DNA of 55,672 nt from Clostridiales bacterium (GTDB lineage: Bacteria > Bacillota > Clostridia > Christensenellales > JAISNN01), in the NCBI GenBank assembly GCA_031289755.1, contig JAITOU010000002.1, positions 1-55,672 on the forward strand. Direction: 5' to 3'. This document shows, piece after piece, positions 28,184 to 37,188 of the stretch. Numbering within the stretch: position 1 is the first letter of the stretch; every line of letters begins with the position of its first letter. The notes under the pieces are model-generated. The model saw only the letters and a program-made list of their open reading frames with translations, did no database searches and was not told the origin of the DNA. A program made the translations under genes and the position numbers.

Positions 28184-29179
28184 TTAAAGCGTTTTTGTTT
28201 CCCAATTCATTTTTTTTCTCAGCTCCGCGCCGACTTCTTCGAGCTGTGAATTTTTGGCTTCGTTTCTCGCCTTTTCAAAATTCGCTCTGCCGTTTTTGTT
28301 TTCGTCTATCCATTTTTTTGCAAAAGTGCCGTCCTGTATTTCCTTTAAGACGTTCTTCATTTCTTCCTTTGTCTTGTCGGTAATTATTCTGTCGCCCGTC
28401 ACATAATCGCCGTATTCCGCCGTGTCGCTTATCGAATAGCGCATATAAGAAAATCCGCCCTGCGCCACAAGGTCTATAATGAGCTTCATCTCGTGAACGC
28501 ATTCAAAATACGCGCTCTCCGGCTGATAGCCTGCCGCCACGAGCGTATCGAAGCCGGCTTTCATCAGGGCTGTGACGCCGCCGCATAATACCGCCTGTTC
28601 GCCGAATAAATCCGTTTCGGTTTCTTCTTTAAAGGTCGTTTCGAGTATTCCGGCTCTCGCTCCGCCTATACCCGCCGCATAAGCTAACGCGGTTTGAAAA
28701 GCCTTGCCGGTAGCGTCCTGATATACGGCGACAAGATTCGGTACTCCGCGCCCTTCGAGATACTGAGAACGGACGGTATGACCCGGACCTTTGGGCGCAA
28801 TCATGACGACGTCTACGTCCTTAGGGGGTACAATCTGCTTGTAGTGGATATTGAAGCCGTGCGCAAAGGCAAGAGTCTTGCCCGCCTTTAAGCCGCCCGC
28901 TATATCCTTTTCATAAAGGCTTTTTTGTTTTTCGTCGTTGACGAGTATCATGATAAAGTCGGCGGCTTCGGCGGCTTTTGCCGCAGTCATGACTTTGAGT
29001 CCGGCAGCTTCGGCTCGCTTCCAAGACGGCGCGCCTTCATAAAGCCCTACGACGACGTTTACTCCGCTGTCTTTGAGATTGAGCGCATGGGCGTGCCCCT
29101 GACTTCCGTAGCCTATAATCGCCACGGTTCCGTTGAGCTTCTTTACATCGCAGTCCTTTTCGTAATACATTTTTGCCAT
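28184..29179 (-). CDS. ilvC: Ketol-acid reductoisomerase, class I
   Basis: 331 residues. It converts acetolactate and acetohydroxybutyrate to the dihydroxyacids with NAD(P)H and magnesium. The dinucleotide motif [13 protein letters not shown] is at 23-35. The C-terminal half has the metal ligands in [13 protein letters not shown] and the CHEMK motif. The cofactor loop at residues 45-53 reads GLYEGAPSW, with Tyr47 and Glu48 where NADPH enzymes usually carry Arg. The AAGGAGATA ribosome site is strong. Confidence 0.96.
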   Translation of the reverse strand: MAKMYYEKDCDVKKLNGTVAIIGYGSQGHAHALNLKDSGVNVVVGLYEGAPSWKRAEAAGLKVMTAAKAAEAADFIMILVNDEKQKSLYEKDIAGGLKAGKTLAFAHGFNIHYKQIVPPKDVDVVMIAPKGPGHTVRSQYLEGRGVPNLVAVYQDATGKAFQTALAYAAGIGGARAGILETTFKEETETDLFGEQAVLCGGVTALMKAGFDTLVAAGYQPESAYFECVHEMKLIIDLVAQGGFSYMRYSISDTAEYGDYVTGDRIITDKTKEEMKNVLKEIQDGTFAKKWIDENKNGRANFEKARNEAKNSQLEEVGAELRKKMNWETKTL

Positions 29180-29245
29180 AATAATTATATCTCCTTTTTG
29201 TTGTTTTTTTATTTTAAAATTTTATATGATTTATACGGTATTTGT

Positions 29246-30442
29246 TTAACAATTTATGAGCTGATATCCGGCTTCGGCAAGTTTTTTTAACAGCCTGCCG
29301 CCGTGCTCCTTGCCGCCGACCTCGCAGGTTATGTGCAGGATAACCTCGTTGATATGGATTGCGCTCACTCGCTCATAGCGTACGGAAACGATGTTGGCGT
29401 TTTCGTCGCCGATTATTCCCGATATCTTGGACAAACCGCCAGGAACGTCGCGCATAATGACCGAAAGGTTAAGCTCGCGTCCGCGCCCGATAAGTCCCTT
29501 TTCGATGATTTTGTGTATAAAGCCGACGTCGATATTGCCGCCGGACAGGACGCAGACGGCGTTTAATCCCCTAATGTCAAATTTGTTATTGAGAATAGCG
29601 GCAAGAGCGGCAGCTCCGGCAGGCTCGACAATCTGCTTTGTCCTTTCTATCAATTCGATTATCGCCGAGGCTATCTCTTCGTCCGTCACCGTCACTATGT
29701 CGTCGACATAATCCTTTATGAGCGAAAAGGTCAAATCGCCGGGCTTCTTGACGGCTATGCCGTCGGCTATCGTAAAGATATTGTCGAGTGCCGTAAGCTT
29801 TCCGCATTTGAACGAACGGCGGATTGCGTCGGCTTTTTCGGCTTGTACGCCTATGATTTTTACCGACGGCTTTAAGGCCTTTACCGTCTTGGCTATTCCT
29901 GCCAAAAGTCCGCCGCCGCCTGCCGGGACAAAAATCACGTCGGCGTCAAGCTCGTTCATGATTTCCAGCCCGACCGTCGCCTGTCCGGCTATGACGTCCG
30001 CATCGTCAAAAGGCTCGATAAAGACCGCTCCCGTAGCCTTTTGAAGCTCCAACGCTTTTGTATGGGCATCGTCGTAACAATCTCCGTACAAGACGACCTC
30101 CGCGCCGTAATTCTCCGTCGCCGACACCTTGGCGATTGGCGCGCTGCGCGGCATGACAATGGTCGCCTTTATGCCGTTTTCTTTGGCGGCAAAAGCCACG
30201 CCCTGAGCGTGATTGCCCGCGCTTGACGCTATGACCTTCTCCGTGCCGCCGGCTTCTTTGAGCTTGGCCATCTTGTTGTACGCACCCCTGACCTTAAAAG
30301 AACCCGTAAGCTGCCTGTGTTCGCACTTCAAATACACGCTGCCGCCCGTCACCTGCGAAAACCGCGCCGACCGCTCTAAGGGTATGTCGTGTATGACCTT
30401 AGCAAGCCGTTTTTTTGCTTGATATACTTCCGATAATTCCAT
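29246..30442 (-). CDS. ilvA: Threonine ammonia-lyase (threonine deaminase)
   Basis: 398 residues. PLP enzyme turning threonine into 2-oxobutanoate, the first step to isoleucine. The PLP lysine is Lys50 in LTGSFKVRGAYNK; SSAGNHAQGVAFAAK and the PAGGGGLLAG phosphate loop follow. A single C-terminal ACT-like regulatory domain (about 325-398) makes it the short form found in Gram-positives, so the degree of isoleucine feedback is uncertain. Its place between ilvN and ilvC supports a biosynthetic role. Confidence 0.94.
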   Translation of the reverse strand: MELSEVYQAKKRLAKVIHDIPLERSARFSQVTGGSVYLKCEHRQLTGSFKVRGAYNKMAKLKEAGGTEKVIASSAGNHAQGVAFAAKENGIKATIVMPRSAPIAKVSATENYGAEVVLYGDCYDDAHTKALELQKATGAVFIEPFDDADVIAGQATVGLEIMNELDADVIFVPAGGGGLLAGIAKTVKALKPSVKIIGVQAEKADAIRRSFKCGKLTALDNIFTIADGIAVKKPGDLTFSLIKDYVDDIVTVTDEEIASAIIELIERTKQIVEPAGAAALAAILNNKFDIRGLNAVCVLSGGNIDVGFIHKIIEKGLIGRGRELNLSVIMRDVPGGLSKISGIIGDENANIVSVRYERVSAIHINEVILHITCEVGGKEHGGRLLKKLAEAGYQLINC

Positions 30443-30457
30443 ATTCTTCCCCCCCGA

Positions 30458-30967
30458 TTATCCGTTTACGTCCGTAAGGGGCGTTTCTCCGCGTGTCAAG
30501 GCGGTGACTCCCGTTCGCGATATCTCTATGATACCGAATCTGTCCATGTATTGCAAAAAAGCATTCAGCTTATCATCCTGTCCCGTTATCTCGATTATGA
30601 CCGATTCGGGAGTCATGTCGATTACCTTTCCGCGAAAGACGTCTATCGCTTCTATAAGCCCCGCCGACGCTGCAGCGTTGTGTCTGACCTTGACAAGCAT
30701 AAGCTCCCTTACGACCGACGGCTTGTCCGTGATAGCTTCGACGGCTATGACGTCTACAAGCTTTCTCAATTGCTCGACTATCTGCTCGACAAGCTCTTCG
30801 CCGCATTCGACGACGACGGTCATGCGCGAAACGCCGCCGTCATTTGTCTTGCCGACGCTGAGATTGTCTATGTTGTACGCTCTCTTAGAAAACAATCCGG
30901 CTATACGCGACAGCACGCCGTGCCTGTTGTAGACAAGCAGAAGAACGGTGAATTTTTTTGTATCCAT
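30458..30967 (-). CDS. ilvN: Acetolactate synthase small (regulatory) subunit
   Basis: 169 residues with the N-terminal ACT domain (VLLLVYNRHGVLSRIAGLFSK, then YNIDNLSVG) and the C-terminal domain of the long IlvH/IlvN type. It activates IlvB and gives valine feedback inhibition. It lies between ilvB and ilvA in the operon. Confidence 0.95.
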   Translation of the reverse strand: MDTKKFTVLLLVYNRHGVLSRIAGLFSKRAYNIDNLSVGKTNDGGVSRMTVVVECGEELVEQIVEQLRKLVDVIAVEAITDKPSVVRELMLVKVRHNAAASAGLIEAIDVFRGKVIDMTPESVIIEITGQDDKLNAFLQYMDRFGIIEISRTGVTALTRGETPLTDVNG

Positions 30968-31013
30968 AAAATCCCTCTTTTTTTATTTGCCTTGTAAAAT
31001 ATATAATATAATC

Positions 31014-31036
31014 GTATCTGATTTGAGCGGTTCTTT
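31014..31036. repeat. Palindrome arm just after the ilvB stop codon
   Basis: GTATCTGATTTGAGCGG matches the dispersed arm ATCTGATTTnnGCGGNGTTTCC and lies 11 bases from the ilvB stop at 31047, in the ilvB-ilvN gap. Confidence 0.45.
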
Positions 31037-31046
31037 AATATAATGG

Positions 31047-32723
31047 CTATCTGATAATGATATCCGCTATCGTTCCGTTGGGCGGTATCATAGGAAAAAC
31101 ATTTTCGTCGCTGTCGATTATGCAATGAATCAGACACGGTCCGTCGGTTTGAGCCGCAAGGCTTGCCGCTTCAAAAAACTGTGCGGCAGTCGCGGCTCGG
31201 TAGCCGTGCGCGCCGAAGGCTTCGGCAAGCTTGACATAATCGGTCTTGCGGTTTAGCGTCGTTTCGGAATAATGGCGGTCATAAAACATCGTCTGCCATT
31301 GTCGGACCATGCCGAGCGCGTTGTTGTCGAGCAAAACGACCGTCAACGGCAAATTGTTTGTCACCGCCGTAGACAGCTCGTTCATATTCATATGAAAGCT
31401 TCCGTCACTCGTAAAGAGTATTGCGCGTTTGCGCCCCGAGCCTATGCACGCGCCTATCGCCGCGCCTGCTCCGTAACCCATCGTTCCGAGACCGCCGCTC
31501 GTCACGAAGCTGCGCGGAGTATCGAAGCCGTAGTATTGCGCCGTCCACATCTGATGCTGTCCGACGTCGGTCGCGACGACCGCACCACCTGCCCCCAAGA
31601 CTTTTTTTGCCGTTTCTATGACGTATTTCGGGGTCAGCGCGTGCGCCGAATCTTCGAGAATGTTCTCGGGACTTTCTTTGAGCTTCTTGACATAAGCGAA
31701 CCATGCCGCGTTATCTATTTTGCTAAGTTCCCGAGATTCAGTCAAACGTACAAGCGTCTTTTTTAAGTCGCCGACGACGTAGCAGTCGGCGCGGATATTT
31801 TTGTTTATTTCGGCGCGGTCTATATCTATCTGCAAAATTTTACAGTTTTTGCCGAATTTTTTCTTATTGCCGGTGGAACGGTCCGAAAACCTTGTGCCGA
31901 GAGCTATGAGCAGGTCGCATTCCGCGAGAGCCATAGACGCGGCATATCTGCCGTGCATACCCGTCATTCCGAGAGCCGCTTCGTGGCGACACGGTACGGC
32001 AGTAACCCCCATAAGGCTTGTCGCGACGGGCGCGTCAATCAGCTTTGCAAACTTCAAAAGCTCGTCCGACGCTTCGGATATGACGACGCCGCCGCCCGCA
32101 TAGACAAAGGGCTTCTTTGACGCTCCGATAAGCGCGATTGCGGCGGACAAGTCTCCGCCCGATAGGTCGCTCTTGTTTTTGCCGAAGTCAAATACGGCGT
32201 CGGGGTCGTATTCGGTCGCGCTCTGCTGAATGTCCTTAGGGATATCTATCAGGACGGGTCCGGGTCTGCCGCTTCCGGCGATATAAAAGGCTTCGCGTAT
32301 CGTCCTTTGAAGCTCGCCGATATCGTTGACAATATAGTTGTGCTTTGTCACGGGCATGGTTATGCCGACGATATTGACCTCTTGAAAGCTGTCGCGCCCG
32401 ATAAAATCTCTCGCCACGTTCCCCGTTATGGCGACAAGCGGCACGCTGTCGAGATAAGCCGTAGCTATTCCCGTGACGAGATTTGTCGCGCCCGGACCGG
32501 ACGTGGCTATGACGACGCCCGTCTTGCCCGACGCCCTGGCATACCCGTCCGCCGCGTGCGTCGCCCCCTGCTCGTGCGCCGTGATGTAATGCTTGATGCG
32601 GTCGCGGTTTAGATACAGCTCGTCGTAAATATCCAAAACACTGCCGCCGGGATACCCGAACACCTCGTCCGCTCCCGCCGCTATCAATTCTCGTACAATT
32701 ATCTGTGAACCCTTTAATCTCAT
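31047..32723 (-). CDS. ilvB: Acetolactate synthase large (catalytic) subunit
   Basis: 558 residues. ThDP enzyme that condenses two pyruvates, or pyruvate and 2-oxobutanoate, the first common step of branched-chain amino acid synthesis. The N-terminal ThDP activation site is in GYPGGSVLD and [26 protein letters not shown] and the C-terminal [15 protein letters not shown] metal/ThDP motif are intact. It is the first structural gene after the leader peptide and attenuator. Confidence 0.97.
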   Translation of the reverse strand: MRLKGSQIIVRELIAAGADEVFGYPGGSVLDIYDELYLNRDRIKHYITAHEQGATHAADGYARASGKTGVVIATSGPGATNLVTGIATAYLDSVPLVAITGNVARDFIGRDSFQEVNIVGITMPVTKHNYIVNDIGELQRTIREAFYIAGSGRPGPVLIDIPKDIQQSATEYDPDAVFDFGKNKSDLSGGDLSAAIALIGASKKPFVYAGGGVVISEASDELLKFAKLIDAPVATSLMGVTAVPCRHEAALGMTGMHGRYAASMALAECDLLIALGTRFSDRSTGNKKKFGKNCKILQIDIDRAEINKNIRADCYVVGDLKKTLVRLTESRELSKIDNAAWFAYVKKLKESPENILEDSAHALTPKYVIETAKKVLGAGGAVVATDVGQHQMWTAQYYGFDTPRSFVTSGGLGTMGYGAGAAIGACIGSGRKRAILFTSDGSFHMNMNELSTAVTNNLPLTVVLLDNNALGMVRQWQTMFYDRHYSETTLNRKTDYVKLAEAFGAHGYRAATAAQFFEAASLAAQTDGPCLIHCIIDSDENVFPMIPPNGTIADIIIR

Positions 32724-32774
32724 ATCCGTATCCTTATATATGTGATTTTAAAACCGTTATGTATGTATATTAAA

Positions 32775-32810
32775 TAAAAAAAGCTCCGAATGCTTTTGCA
32801 TCGGAGCTTT
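32775..32810 (-). terminator. Attenuator terminator of the ilv operon
   Basis: In the minus direction AAAGCTCCGATGC, loop AAAA, GCATTCGGAGCTTT form a strong hairpin with one bulged base, followed by a run of seven T residues (RNA U). It lies between the leader peptide and ilvB. A weaker competing hairpin CGGATTAAAAAACCG precedes it. Confidence 0.9.
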
Positions 32811-32843
32811 ATCTGTCGGTTTTTTAATCCGTCTTAATAGCTG

Positions 32844-32933
32844 TCAACGCAACGCAAAATATTTCCCGTGTCCTACGACGACAAGAATGCTGACCAAGCT
32901 AATAATAATGACAGAAAACAAATTAAATAACAT
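32844..32933 (-). CDS. ilvL: ilv leader peptide (attenuation)
   Basis: A 29-residue frame with AGAGGA about 4 bases before its ATG. Fourteen of 29 residues are Leu, Ile or Val, including Ile-Ile-Ile at 9-11 and Val-Val-Val at 18-20, and it ends before the terminator hairpin. The composition covers all three branched-chain amino acids, as in the E. coli ilvGMEDA leader. Ribosome stalling when charged tRNAs are scarce would favour read-through into ilvB. It could alternatively be a small membrane peptide, but promoter, ribosome site, codon runs and terminator together favour attenuation. Confidence 0.85.
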   Translation of the reverse strand: MLFNLFSVIIISLVSILVVVGHGKYFALR

Positions 32934-32953
32934 ATATTCCTCTTATTGCATAC

Positions 32954-32982
32954 ATTCTAACAGAAAGCGCAAGGCTTGTCAA
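32954..32982 (-). promoter_or_regulatory. Promoter of the ilv operon
   Basis: Minus strand TTGACA (32977-32982), 17-base spacer, TAGAAT (32954-32959), about 20 bases upstream of the leader peptide ATG. Confidence 0.85.
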
Positions 32983-33077
32983 ATGTTTTTTTCGGGTTTT
33001 TGGGAATTTTGAATTTTTCGCTTTTGTTTTTTTAAACGGTTGGCTATTTGCGTTTTGTAATTTGACGCATTTCAAGT

Positions 33078-34088
33078 CTAATATATCTCGTCAAGCATGT
33101 ATCTCATTCCCGATATGCTTTGCTCGTCACCCCCAAAAAGCGTACTTGCGTCACGGTCTCTGTTTTTCAAATCCCATGCTATCGCTTGAAGCGCGCAGGA
33201 CGGACGCTTTTCGTTATTTGCGTATTCGGCAATCAAGTCGCGGTCGTTATTCGATACATTGTCGTGATAAACAAGCCGTTTAATTTTTGTATTATCACAA
33301 TAATAGTAATACCCTTCAAATACATCATTGCGCGCAACAAATATACAATAATACTCCCCGAAGCTTGCAAACTTGACATGGTCATGAATGAAAGAGTATC
33401 CGGCTCGCCTTTCCGCTATCTCGAAATCCTTCGTTGACAAACCCTTTGTATGCAGTTTGTCAAAAAAGCGTAAATTTCTCATAAAGATATCCACGACAAT
33501 TTGTGTCATATGTTTTAATCCGTGCTTCAAATATGGCATATTATATTCTATATATTCCTTCCGCTTACCTGCACAGATTTCCGCTGCCGCCATTTCTCTT
33601 TTTTTGCGCAGTGCATAATCGGCTTCTAACTGCGCTTCTTTTTCATCGTGACAATATCTCATTCGCTGTTTCTTCGCCCTGTACTCTTCATGCCAATCAA
33701 TATAATCGTCCGATTCCCAACCGCGATAAAAATCAGCGTCACGGTATAGCTCGACAGCCTTTATCTCCGCTGCAATTTCGTTTTTTAATATGCGTTGAAA
33801 ATATTCTTGACGCGATTCGTCCTTTTTTGCCGTAAGGCATTCTATCGCTTTGACTATCTCCGCCGAAAAGCCCTTCGCCTTGATATCGTCCAAGCTCAAA
33901 AAACCGAATGAAACGACGTCCTTCAAAAAAGCCGCCGCCTTTTTTCTTTGTCCGCAGCACATTCCCGCTATCTCCGTCAAATTTGAGATATAGCTCACGC
34001 CGTAAAAATCCGTTTTGTCCTTAAACAGCCGCGCCGCAATCTCAATCGCGGCGGTCAATTCGTCGATATTTGTTTTTTCGTCCGGCAT
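33078..34088 (-). CDS. HD-domain-like protein with lost catalytic histidines
   Basis: 336 residues. Residues about 10-110 follow the layout of HD phosphohydrolases of the SpoT/Mesh1-like type (helix, YIxHP, AALLHDVIED, LxxxGFSxEVVxAIxxLT). Here the metal residues are replaced: YISNL at 33-37 has Asn for His, and FLKDVV at 54-59 has Lys-Asp for His-Asp. Residues about 130-190 are a charged helical linker, and the C-terminal part (about 200-336) is not recognised. It looks like a non-catalytic binding protein or a relic enzyme. It ends 95 bases upstream of the ilv promoter on the same strand. Confidence 0.7.
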   Translation of the reverse strand: MPDEKTNIDELTAAIEIAARLFKDKTDFYGVSYISNLTEIAGMCCGQRKKAAAFLKDVVSFGFLSLDDIKAKGFSAEIVKAIECLTAKKDESRQEYFQRILKNEIAAEIKAVELYRDADFYRGWESDDYIDWHEEYRAKKQRMRYCHDEKEAQLEADYALRKKREMAAAEICAGKRKEYIEYNMPYLKHGLKHMTQIVVDIFMRNLRFFDKLHTKGLSTKDFEIAERRAGYSFIHDHVKFASFGEYYCIFVARNDVFEGYYYYCDNTKIKRLVYHDNVSNNDRDLIAEYANNEKRPSCALQAIAWDLKNRDRDASTLFGGDEQSISGMRYMLDEIY

Positions 34089-34173
34089 TTTGATAAGCTC
34101 CTTTATTAAGTTAGCCCTATATCACCTATCGGCTATAAAAGAAAGGCAAGGCGTGTGATTGCCTTGCACGTTG

Positions 34174-34724
34174 TTACATACGCTTCTCCGGCGTTTCGGG
34201 AATTGCGACAAATTTTGTCAGCCATGTACGCGCTTCGGCGATGTCGGCGATTTGCGTTTTGTAGTTTGAGCCGTCCGTAGAGATGAGAAGCCGGCCGTAG
34301 CCTTTGTAATGCGGAAAAAGGTTCGACGAATCGTCGCTGTCATAGGTGCAATCGGATAAAAAGGTATACGCCGTTATAGCGTCATACCGTATCCGGATAT
34401 AATCGAGTACCTTTATCGTCGGCTTTGCGCTCGGAAAAAGCATTAGATATTCGTCGTATAAGGCGATGTAAATCCGTGCCGACGTCATTGTGTTGAGTAT
34501 GATTGTAATGACAAAAAGCACCGCGCCGACCCATATGACGCTGCCGCAAACGATATTTGACGTGCGGACAAATTCTTCGGGAGCGTTTTTTGCGTATTGG
34601 CAAAGACGAGAAAAAGCACGGCAAAAAACACAAGGAGCAGCCCCAATACATACCATTGTCTTGACTGAGAGCCTTTGCTCCTGTAAAGCGCGTCTTCAAA
34701 GCTGCGCTTGTCGGTCTTGCTCAT
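34174..34724 (-). pseudogene. Two-helix membrane protein gene split by a frameshift at an A6 run
   Basis: Two overlapping frames make one sensible protein. The first starts at 34724 (MSKTDKRSFEDALYRSKG) and has a membrane helix; the second carries a further helix (VIWVGAVLFVITIILN) and a soluble tail ending at 34174. They join if one base is added at the six-A run (minus strand; T6 at 34586-34591), giving about 183 residues with two helices and a cytosolic domain. It resembles small PH-like bacterial membrane proteins but no family is claimed. A sequencing error, a real pseudogene, or slippage on A6 could explain it. Confidence 0.6.
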
Positions 34725-34839
34725 GCTTTTATCCCCCGTTTTTTAAAGCGAACGTCACACTTTTTGCGCCGGTCGCCGACGTTGTTATTTCATAATTTTT
34801 TCTCTCGTTATTTTAAACGGACATCAGCTTAAAAATTCC

Positions 34840-35163
34840 TTAATACAGACCGAGATTCTTGTAATCTCTCATACCGTAAAAAACCTTGACTACCGTCACA
34901 GTTTTCAGTTCGGCATCTACGGTATATAACGCTATGTATTTTTTTACTATACATTTTCGGTAGCCGTCTCTTTTTAGCTCCGGAATGTCCGACTCAGGGC
35001 ATTTCAACGGCATATTCTCTAAACCGATAAGAGCATTCTCTATCATGTCAATCAAGTCCGCAGCCGCCTTACCGTTTTGCAGCTCGTCCGCGATGTATTT
35101 GTAAATGCCGTCCAAATCGCGTTCCGCCTGCGGCGTCATTTTTAGCGTGTACTTACTTGACAT
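34840..35163 (-). CDS. ParE/RelE-family toxin
   Basis: 107 residues with the family layout: YTLKMTPQAERDLDGIYKYI at the start, then the RDGYRKCIVKKYIALYTV strands and VTVVKVFYGMRDY at the end. Related toxins inhibit gyrase (ParE) or cleave mRNA (RelE); the sequence is nearer ParE but the target is not certain. It overlaps the antitoxin gene by 11 bases, a normal arrangement for a coupled module. Confidence 0.88.
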   Translation of the reverse strand: MSSKYTLKMTPQAERDLDGIYKYIADELQNGKAAADLIDMIENALIGLENMPLKCPESDIPELKRDGYRKCIVKKYIALYTVDAELKTVTVVKVFYGMRDYKNLGLY

Positions 35164-35416
35164 ACTTTGCTCTCAATTTTGCCAACGTCTCTTTTCCGTC
35201 CAATAACGCCGCACCGCTCTCTACTTCGGCTTCTGCGGCACGAACCTTAGCGACAATGTCCGCCCTTGCAAACTTCTCTTCATAAGCCTTCATGCTCATT
35301 ACCACCAAATCTCCGTAACCGTTCTTGGTCACGAATATCGGCTCTCCCGTGCTGTTGCAAAGCGCGGAGATTTCCGTAGTTTTCCTTAAATCCCGTATCG
35401 GTATGATTTGAGCCAT
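35153..35416 (-). CDS. Phd/YefM-family antitoxin
   Basis: 87 residues. The N-terminal DNA-binding part (IIPIRDLRKTTEISALCNST, then EPIFVTKNGYGDLVVMSM) is typical of Phd/YefM. The C-terminal helix would wrap the toxin. The promoter upstream has a perfect palindrome in its spacer, consistent with autorepression by the antitoxin-toxin complex. Confidence 0.88.
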   Translation of the reverse strand: MAQIIPIRDLRKTTEISALCNSTGEPIFVTKNGYGDLVVMSMKAYEEKFARADIVAKVRAAEAEVESGAALLDGKETLAKLRAKYVK

Positions 35417-35445
35417 ATCTCCCCCCTTAATATTATCGTGCCATT

Positions 35446-35474
35446 ATTGTAGCATAATTATGCCCTGCCGTCAA
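35446..35474 (-). promoter_or_regulatory. Toxin-antitoxin promoter with palindromic operator
   Basis: Minus strand TTGACG (35469-35474), 17-base spacer, TACAAT (35446-35451). The spacer contains the perfect palindrome GCATAATTATGC (35452-35463), a probable operator. Confidence 0.75.
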
Positions 35475-35552
35475 CCCTTTTCTATCCGTTTCGCCGTCCT
35501 TTTTGTCTCATCAAGCTGAAAAGGCTTTTTAGGTATCGGTTACAGCCCCGTG

Positions 35553-36248
35553 TCAGCTCAAAAATTCCTTTATAATTGCGTTGATTTCGCCGTTGCGCTT
35601 AGAGAATAGAAAGTGGTTGCCGCCCGCGACGATTTTTAGCTCCGCGCCCTTTATCTTGGACGCTATTTCTCTCGTATGTCCGTCCTTTATCATGTCGTTT
35701 TCGCCGGCGACGATAAGCGTTTTTGCAGTTATATTCGACAGCTTTTCGTCGGTGATTTCAGGCTGTTTTAGCATGATTTGATAAAGCCTTTTCTTTTCCT
35801 TATATTTTTTTGTAAAAGCCAGCGCGGAATATATTCCGCAGCTCATTTTCACTCCCGCCGTGCAAAACCATTTCATTCCGTCCAAACGCGTATTCGCGCC
35901 TATCGCTATGAGCTTTTTGACGTTGCCGCCGAGCATAGCCGCCGCTTCGAGAGCGACGTTGCCGCCGTCGGAATACCCGACGAGAGATATATCCCGAAAG
36001 CCCTTTGCCGTGACAAAAGCCGCCAAATCCGCCGCTATCATAGGAATACTTATGCTGCCGTCATAGATAGATTTGCCGTGTCCGCGGCTGTCTATCAGGA
36101 CGACCTTGTAGCCTTTCAAAAACAATTCCTTTGTCCTTTCAAACGTGCGCATACTTCCGCCGTTGCCGTGCAAAAATATGACGGCGTCCGAATCGTCGGG
36201 ACCGTATTCCTCGTAATATAAATTTATTTCGTTTATTTCCAAATACAT
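35553..36248 (-). CDS. Alpha/beta hydrolase
   Basis: 231 residues from the ATG at 36248, with AAGGAGAG 5 bases upstream. The fold markers are the oxyanion segment FLHGNGGSMRTFE, the nucleophile elbow GYSDGG, a late Asp in AGENDMIKDG and the terminal His in GGNHFLF. These form a complete catalytic triad. Substrate unknown. It follows the HD protein gene closely and is probably co-transcribed. Confidence 0.88.
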   Translation of the reverse strand: MYLEINEINLYYEEYGPDDSDAVIFLHGNGGSMRTFERTKELFLKGYKVVLIDSRGHGKSIYDGSISIPMIAADLAAFVTAKGFRDISLVGYSDGGNVALEAAAMLGGNVKKLIAIGANTRLDGMKWFCTAGVKMSCGIYSALAFTKKYKEKKRLYQIMLKQPEITDEKLSNITAKTLIVAGENDMIKDGHTREIASKIKGAELKIVAGGNHFLFSKRNGEINAIIKEFLS

Positions 36249-36270
36249 AATGCTCTCCTTTAATGTAGTA

Positions 36271-36990
36271 TTATCCTTCATTCAGCGTTTGTTCGTTGTT
36301 GTCGGCTATCGTCATAGGCCCTTTTATATCCTTAGGCGAATTGATAAGCACGTCGTTGATATAAAGCTTAAAGGTACAATCGAGAAGCTTTGCGGCTTTT
36401 TCGCTCATGGATATTCTGGAAAGATATATCTCGAAGTATTCCATGACGGACGAGGTGCTGTTCATATATATTCGGCTCGATATCGTGCGCTTTTCGGAAT
36501 TTATATAGACGAGATTCTTTTTTATCGCGTGATTTACGCGGTCGTGGATTTCGTTCGGGTCGTATTTTTGGGTCACTCTCGTCCGGTGCGCGTCGCTCTT
36601 GTCGGCGATAATCAATGCCGCGCTGACGGGGTTTACGGGTGTCCCCGTCTCCTCCTCGTGATTGCCTATCGCCGCCGTTATGATATTTATATTTTTAAAT
36701 GACATCTTCATCTCTTTCAAGATTTCATATGCAAAAACCGCGCTGATATGTCCGTGATAATTTCGGTTGACGGAGTTTCCCGTGTCGTGCATATATCCGG
36801 CTATAAAGCCCAATTCGACCGTCTCGTCGTCGTAGCCGAGCTTGCGCAAAATCATCTCCGTAACTCTCGCCACATACATAGCGTGCCTTAGTCCGTGTTC
36901 GGTATAATTCATCACGTCAAGACATTTTTCCGAAGCGTTGATAAGCTCGGTTATTTCCGCATTTTTCTTTACTGCTTCTTTAAAATTCAT
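36271..36990 (-). CDS. HD-domain phosphohydrolase
   Basis: 239 residues. An intact HD metal site is visible: YTEHGLRHAMYVARV, AGYMHDTGNSVNRNYHG and IGNHEEE. Such proteins hydrolyse phosphomonoesters or nucleotides. The C-terminal 80 residues form a separate small domain (after KYDPNEIHDRVNHAIKKN) that I cannot name. Its stop is 22 bases before the hydrolase start. Confidence 0.85.
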   Translation of the reverse strand: MNFKEAVKKNAEITELINASEKCLDVMNYTEHGLRHAMYVARVTEMILRKLGYDDETVELGFIAGYMHDTGNSVNRNYHGHISAVFAYEILKEMKMSFKNINIITAAIGNHEEETGTPVNPVSAALIIADKSDAHRTRVTQKYDPNEIHDRVNHAIKKNLVYINSEKRTISSRIYMNSTSSVMEYFEIYLSRISMSEKAAKLLDCTFKLYINDVLINSPKDIKGPMTIADNNEQTLNEG

Positions 36991-37027
36991 AAGCTCCCCC
37001 TATCAGCAAGCATTGCCGCTCATTGAT

Positions 37028-37188
37028 TAGATTAGTCTATACTATATGACGAACAGATTTTAGCGGATTTTTGGCTTATACAAGGCGCATTTGACGCAGC
37101 GCAGCGTAAGCTACACAAGGAAAATGCAACGCTGCATAAGCCCAAAAGACGAAAAATATGTCGGCGGATAGGTTATAAGGCTAATCTA
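37028..37188. repeat. 161-bp palindromic element, copy A
   Basis: Starts TAGATTAGTC and ends GGCTAATCTA. The arms include GACGAACAGATTTTAGCGGA on one side and CGGCGGATAGG on the other. The core is GCATTTGACG...GTAAGCTACA...AAAATGCAACG, where GCATTT pairs with AAATGC. Its right end abuts the stop codon of the gene at 37189. No ORF is inside. Confidence 0.85.

Noticed and set aside
32724..33077. T-box riboswitch upstream of ilvB
   Set aside because: No T-box core sequence or specifier structure was found; the leader peptide and terminator explain the region.
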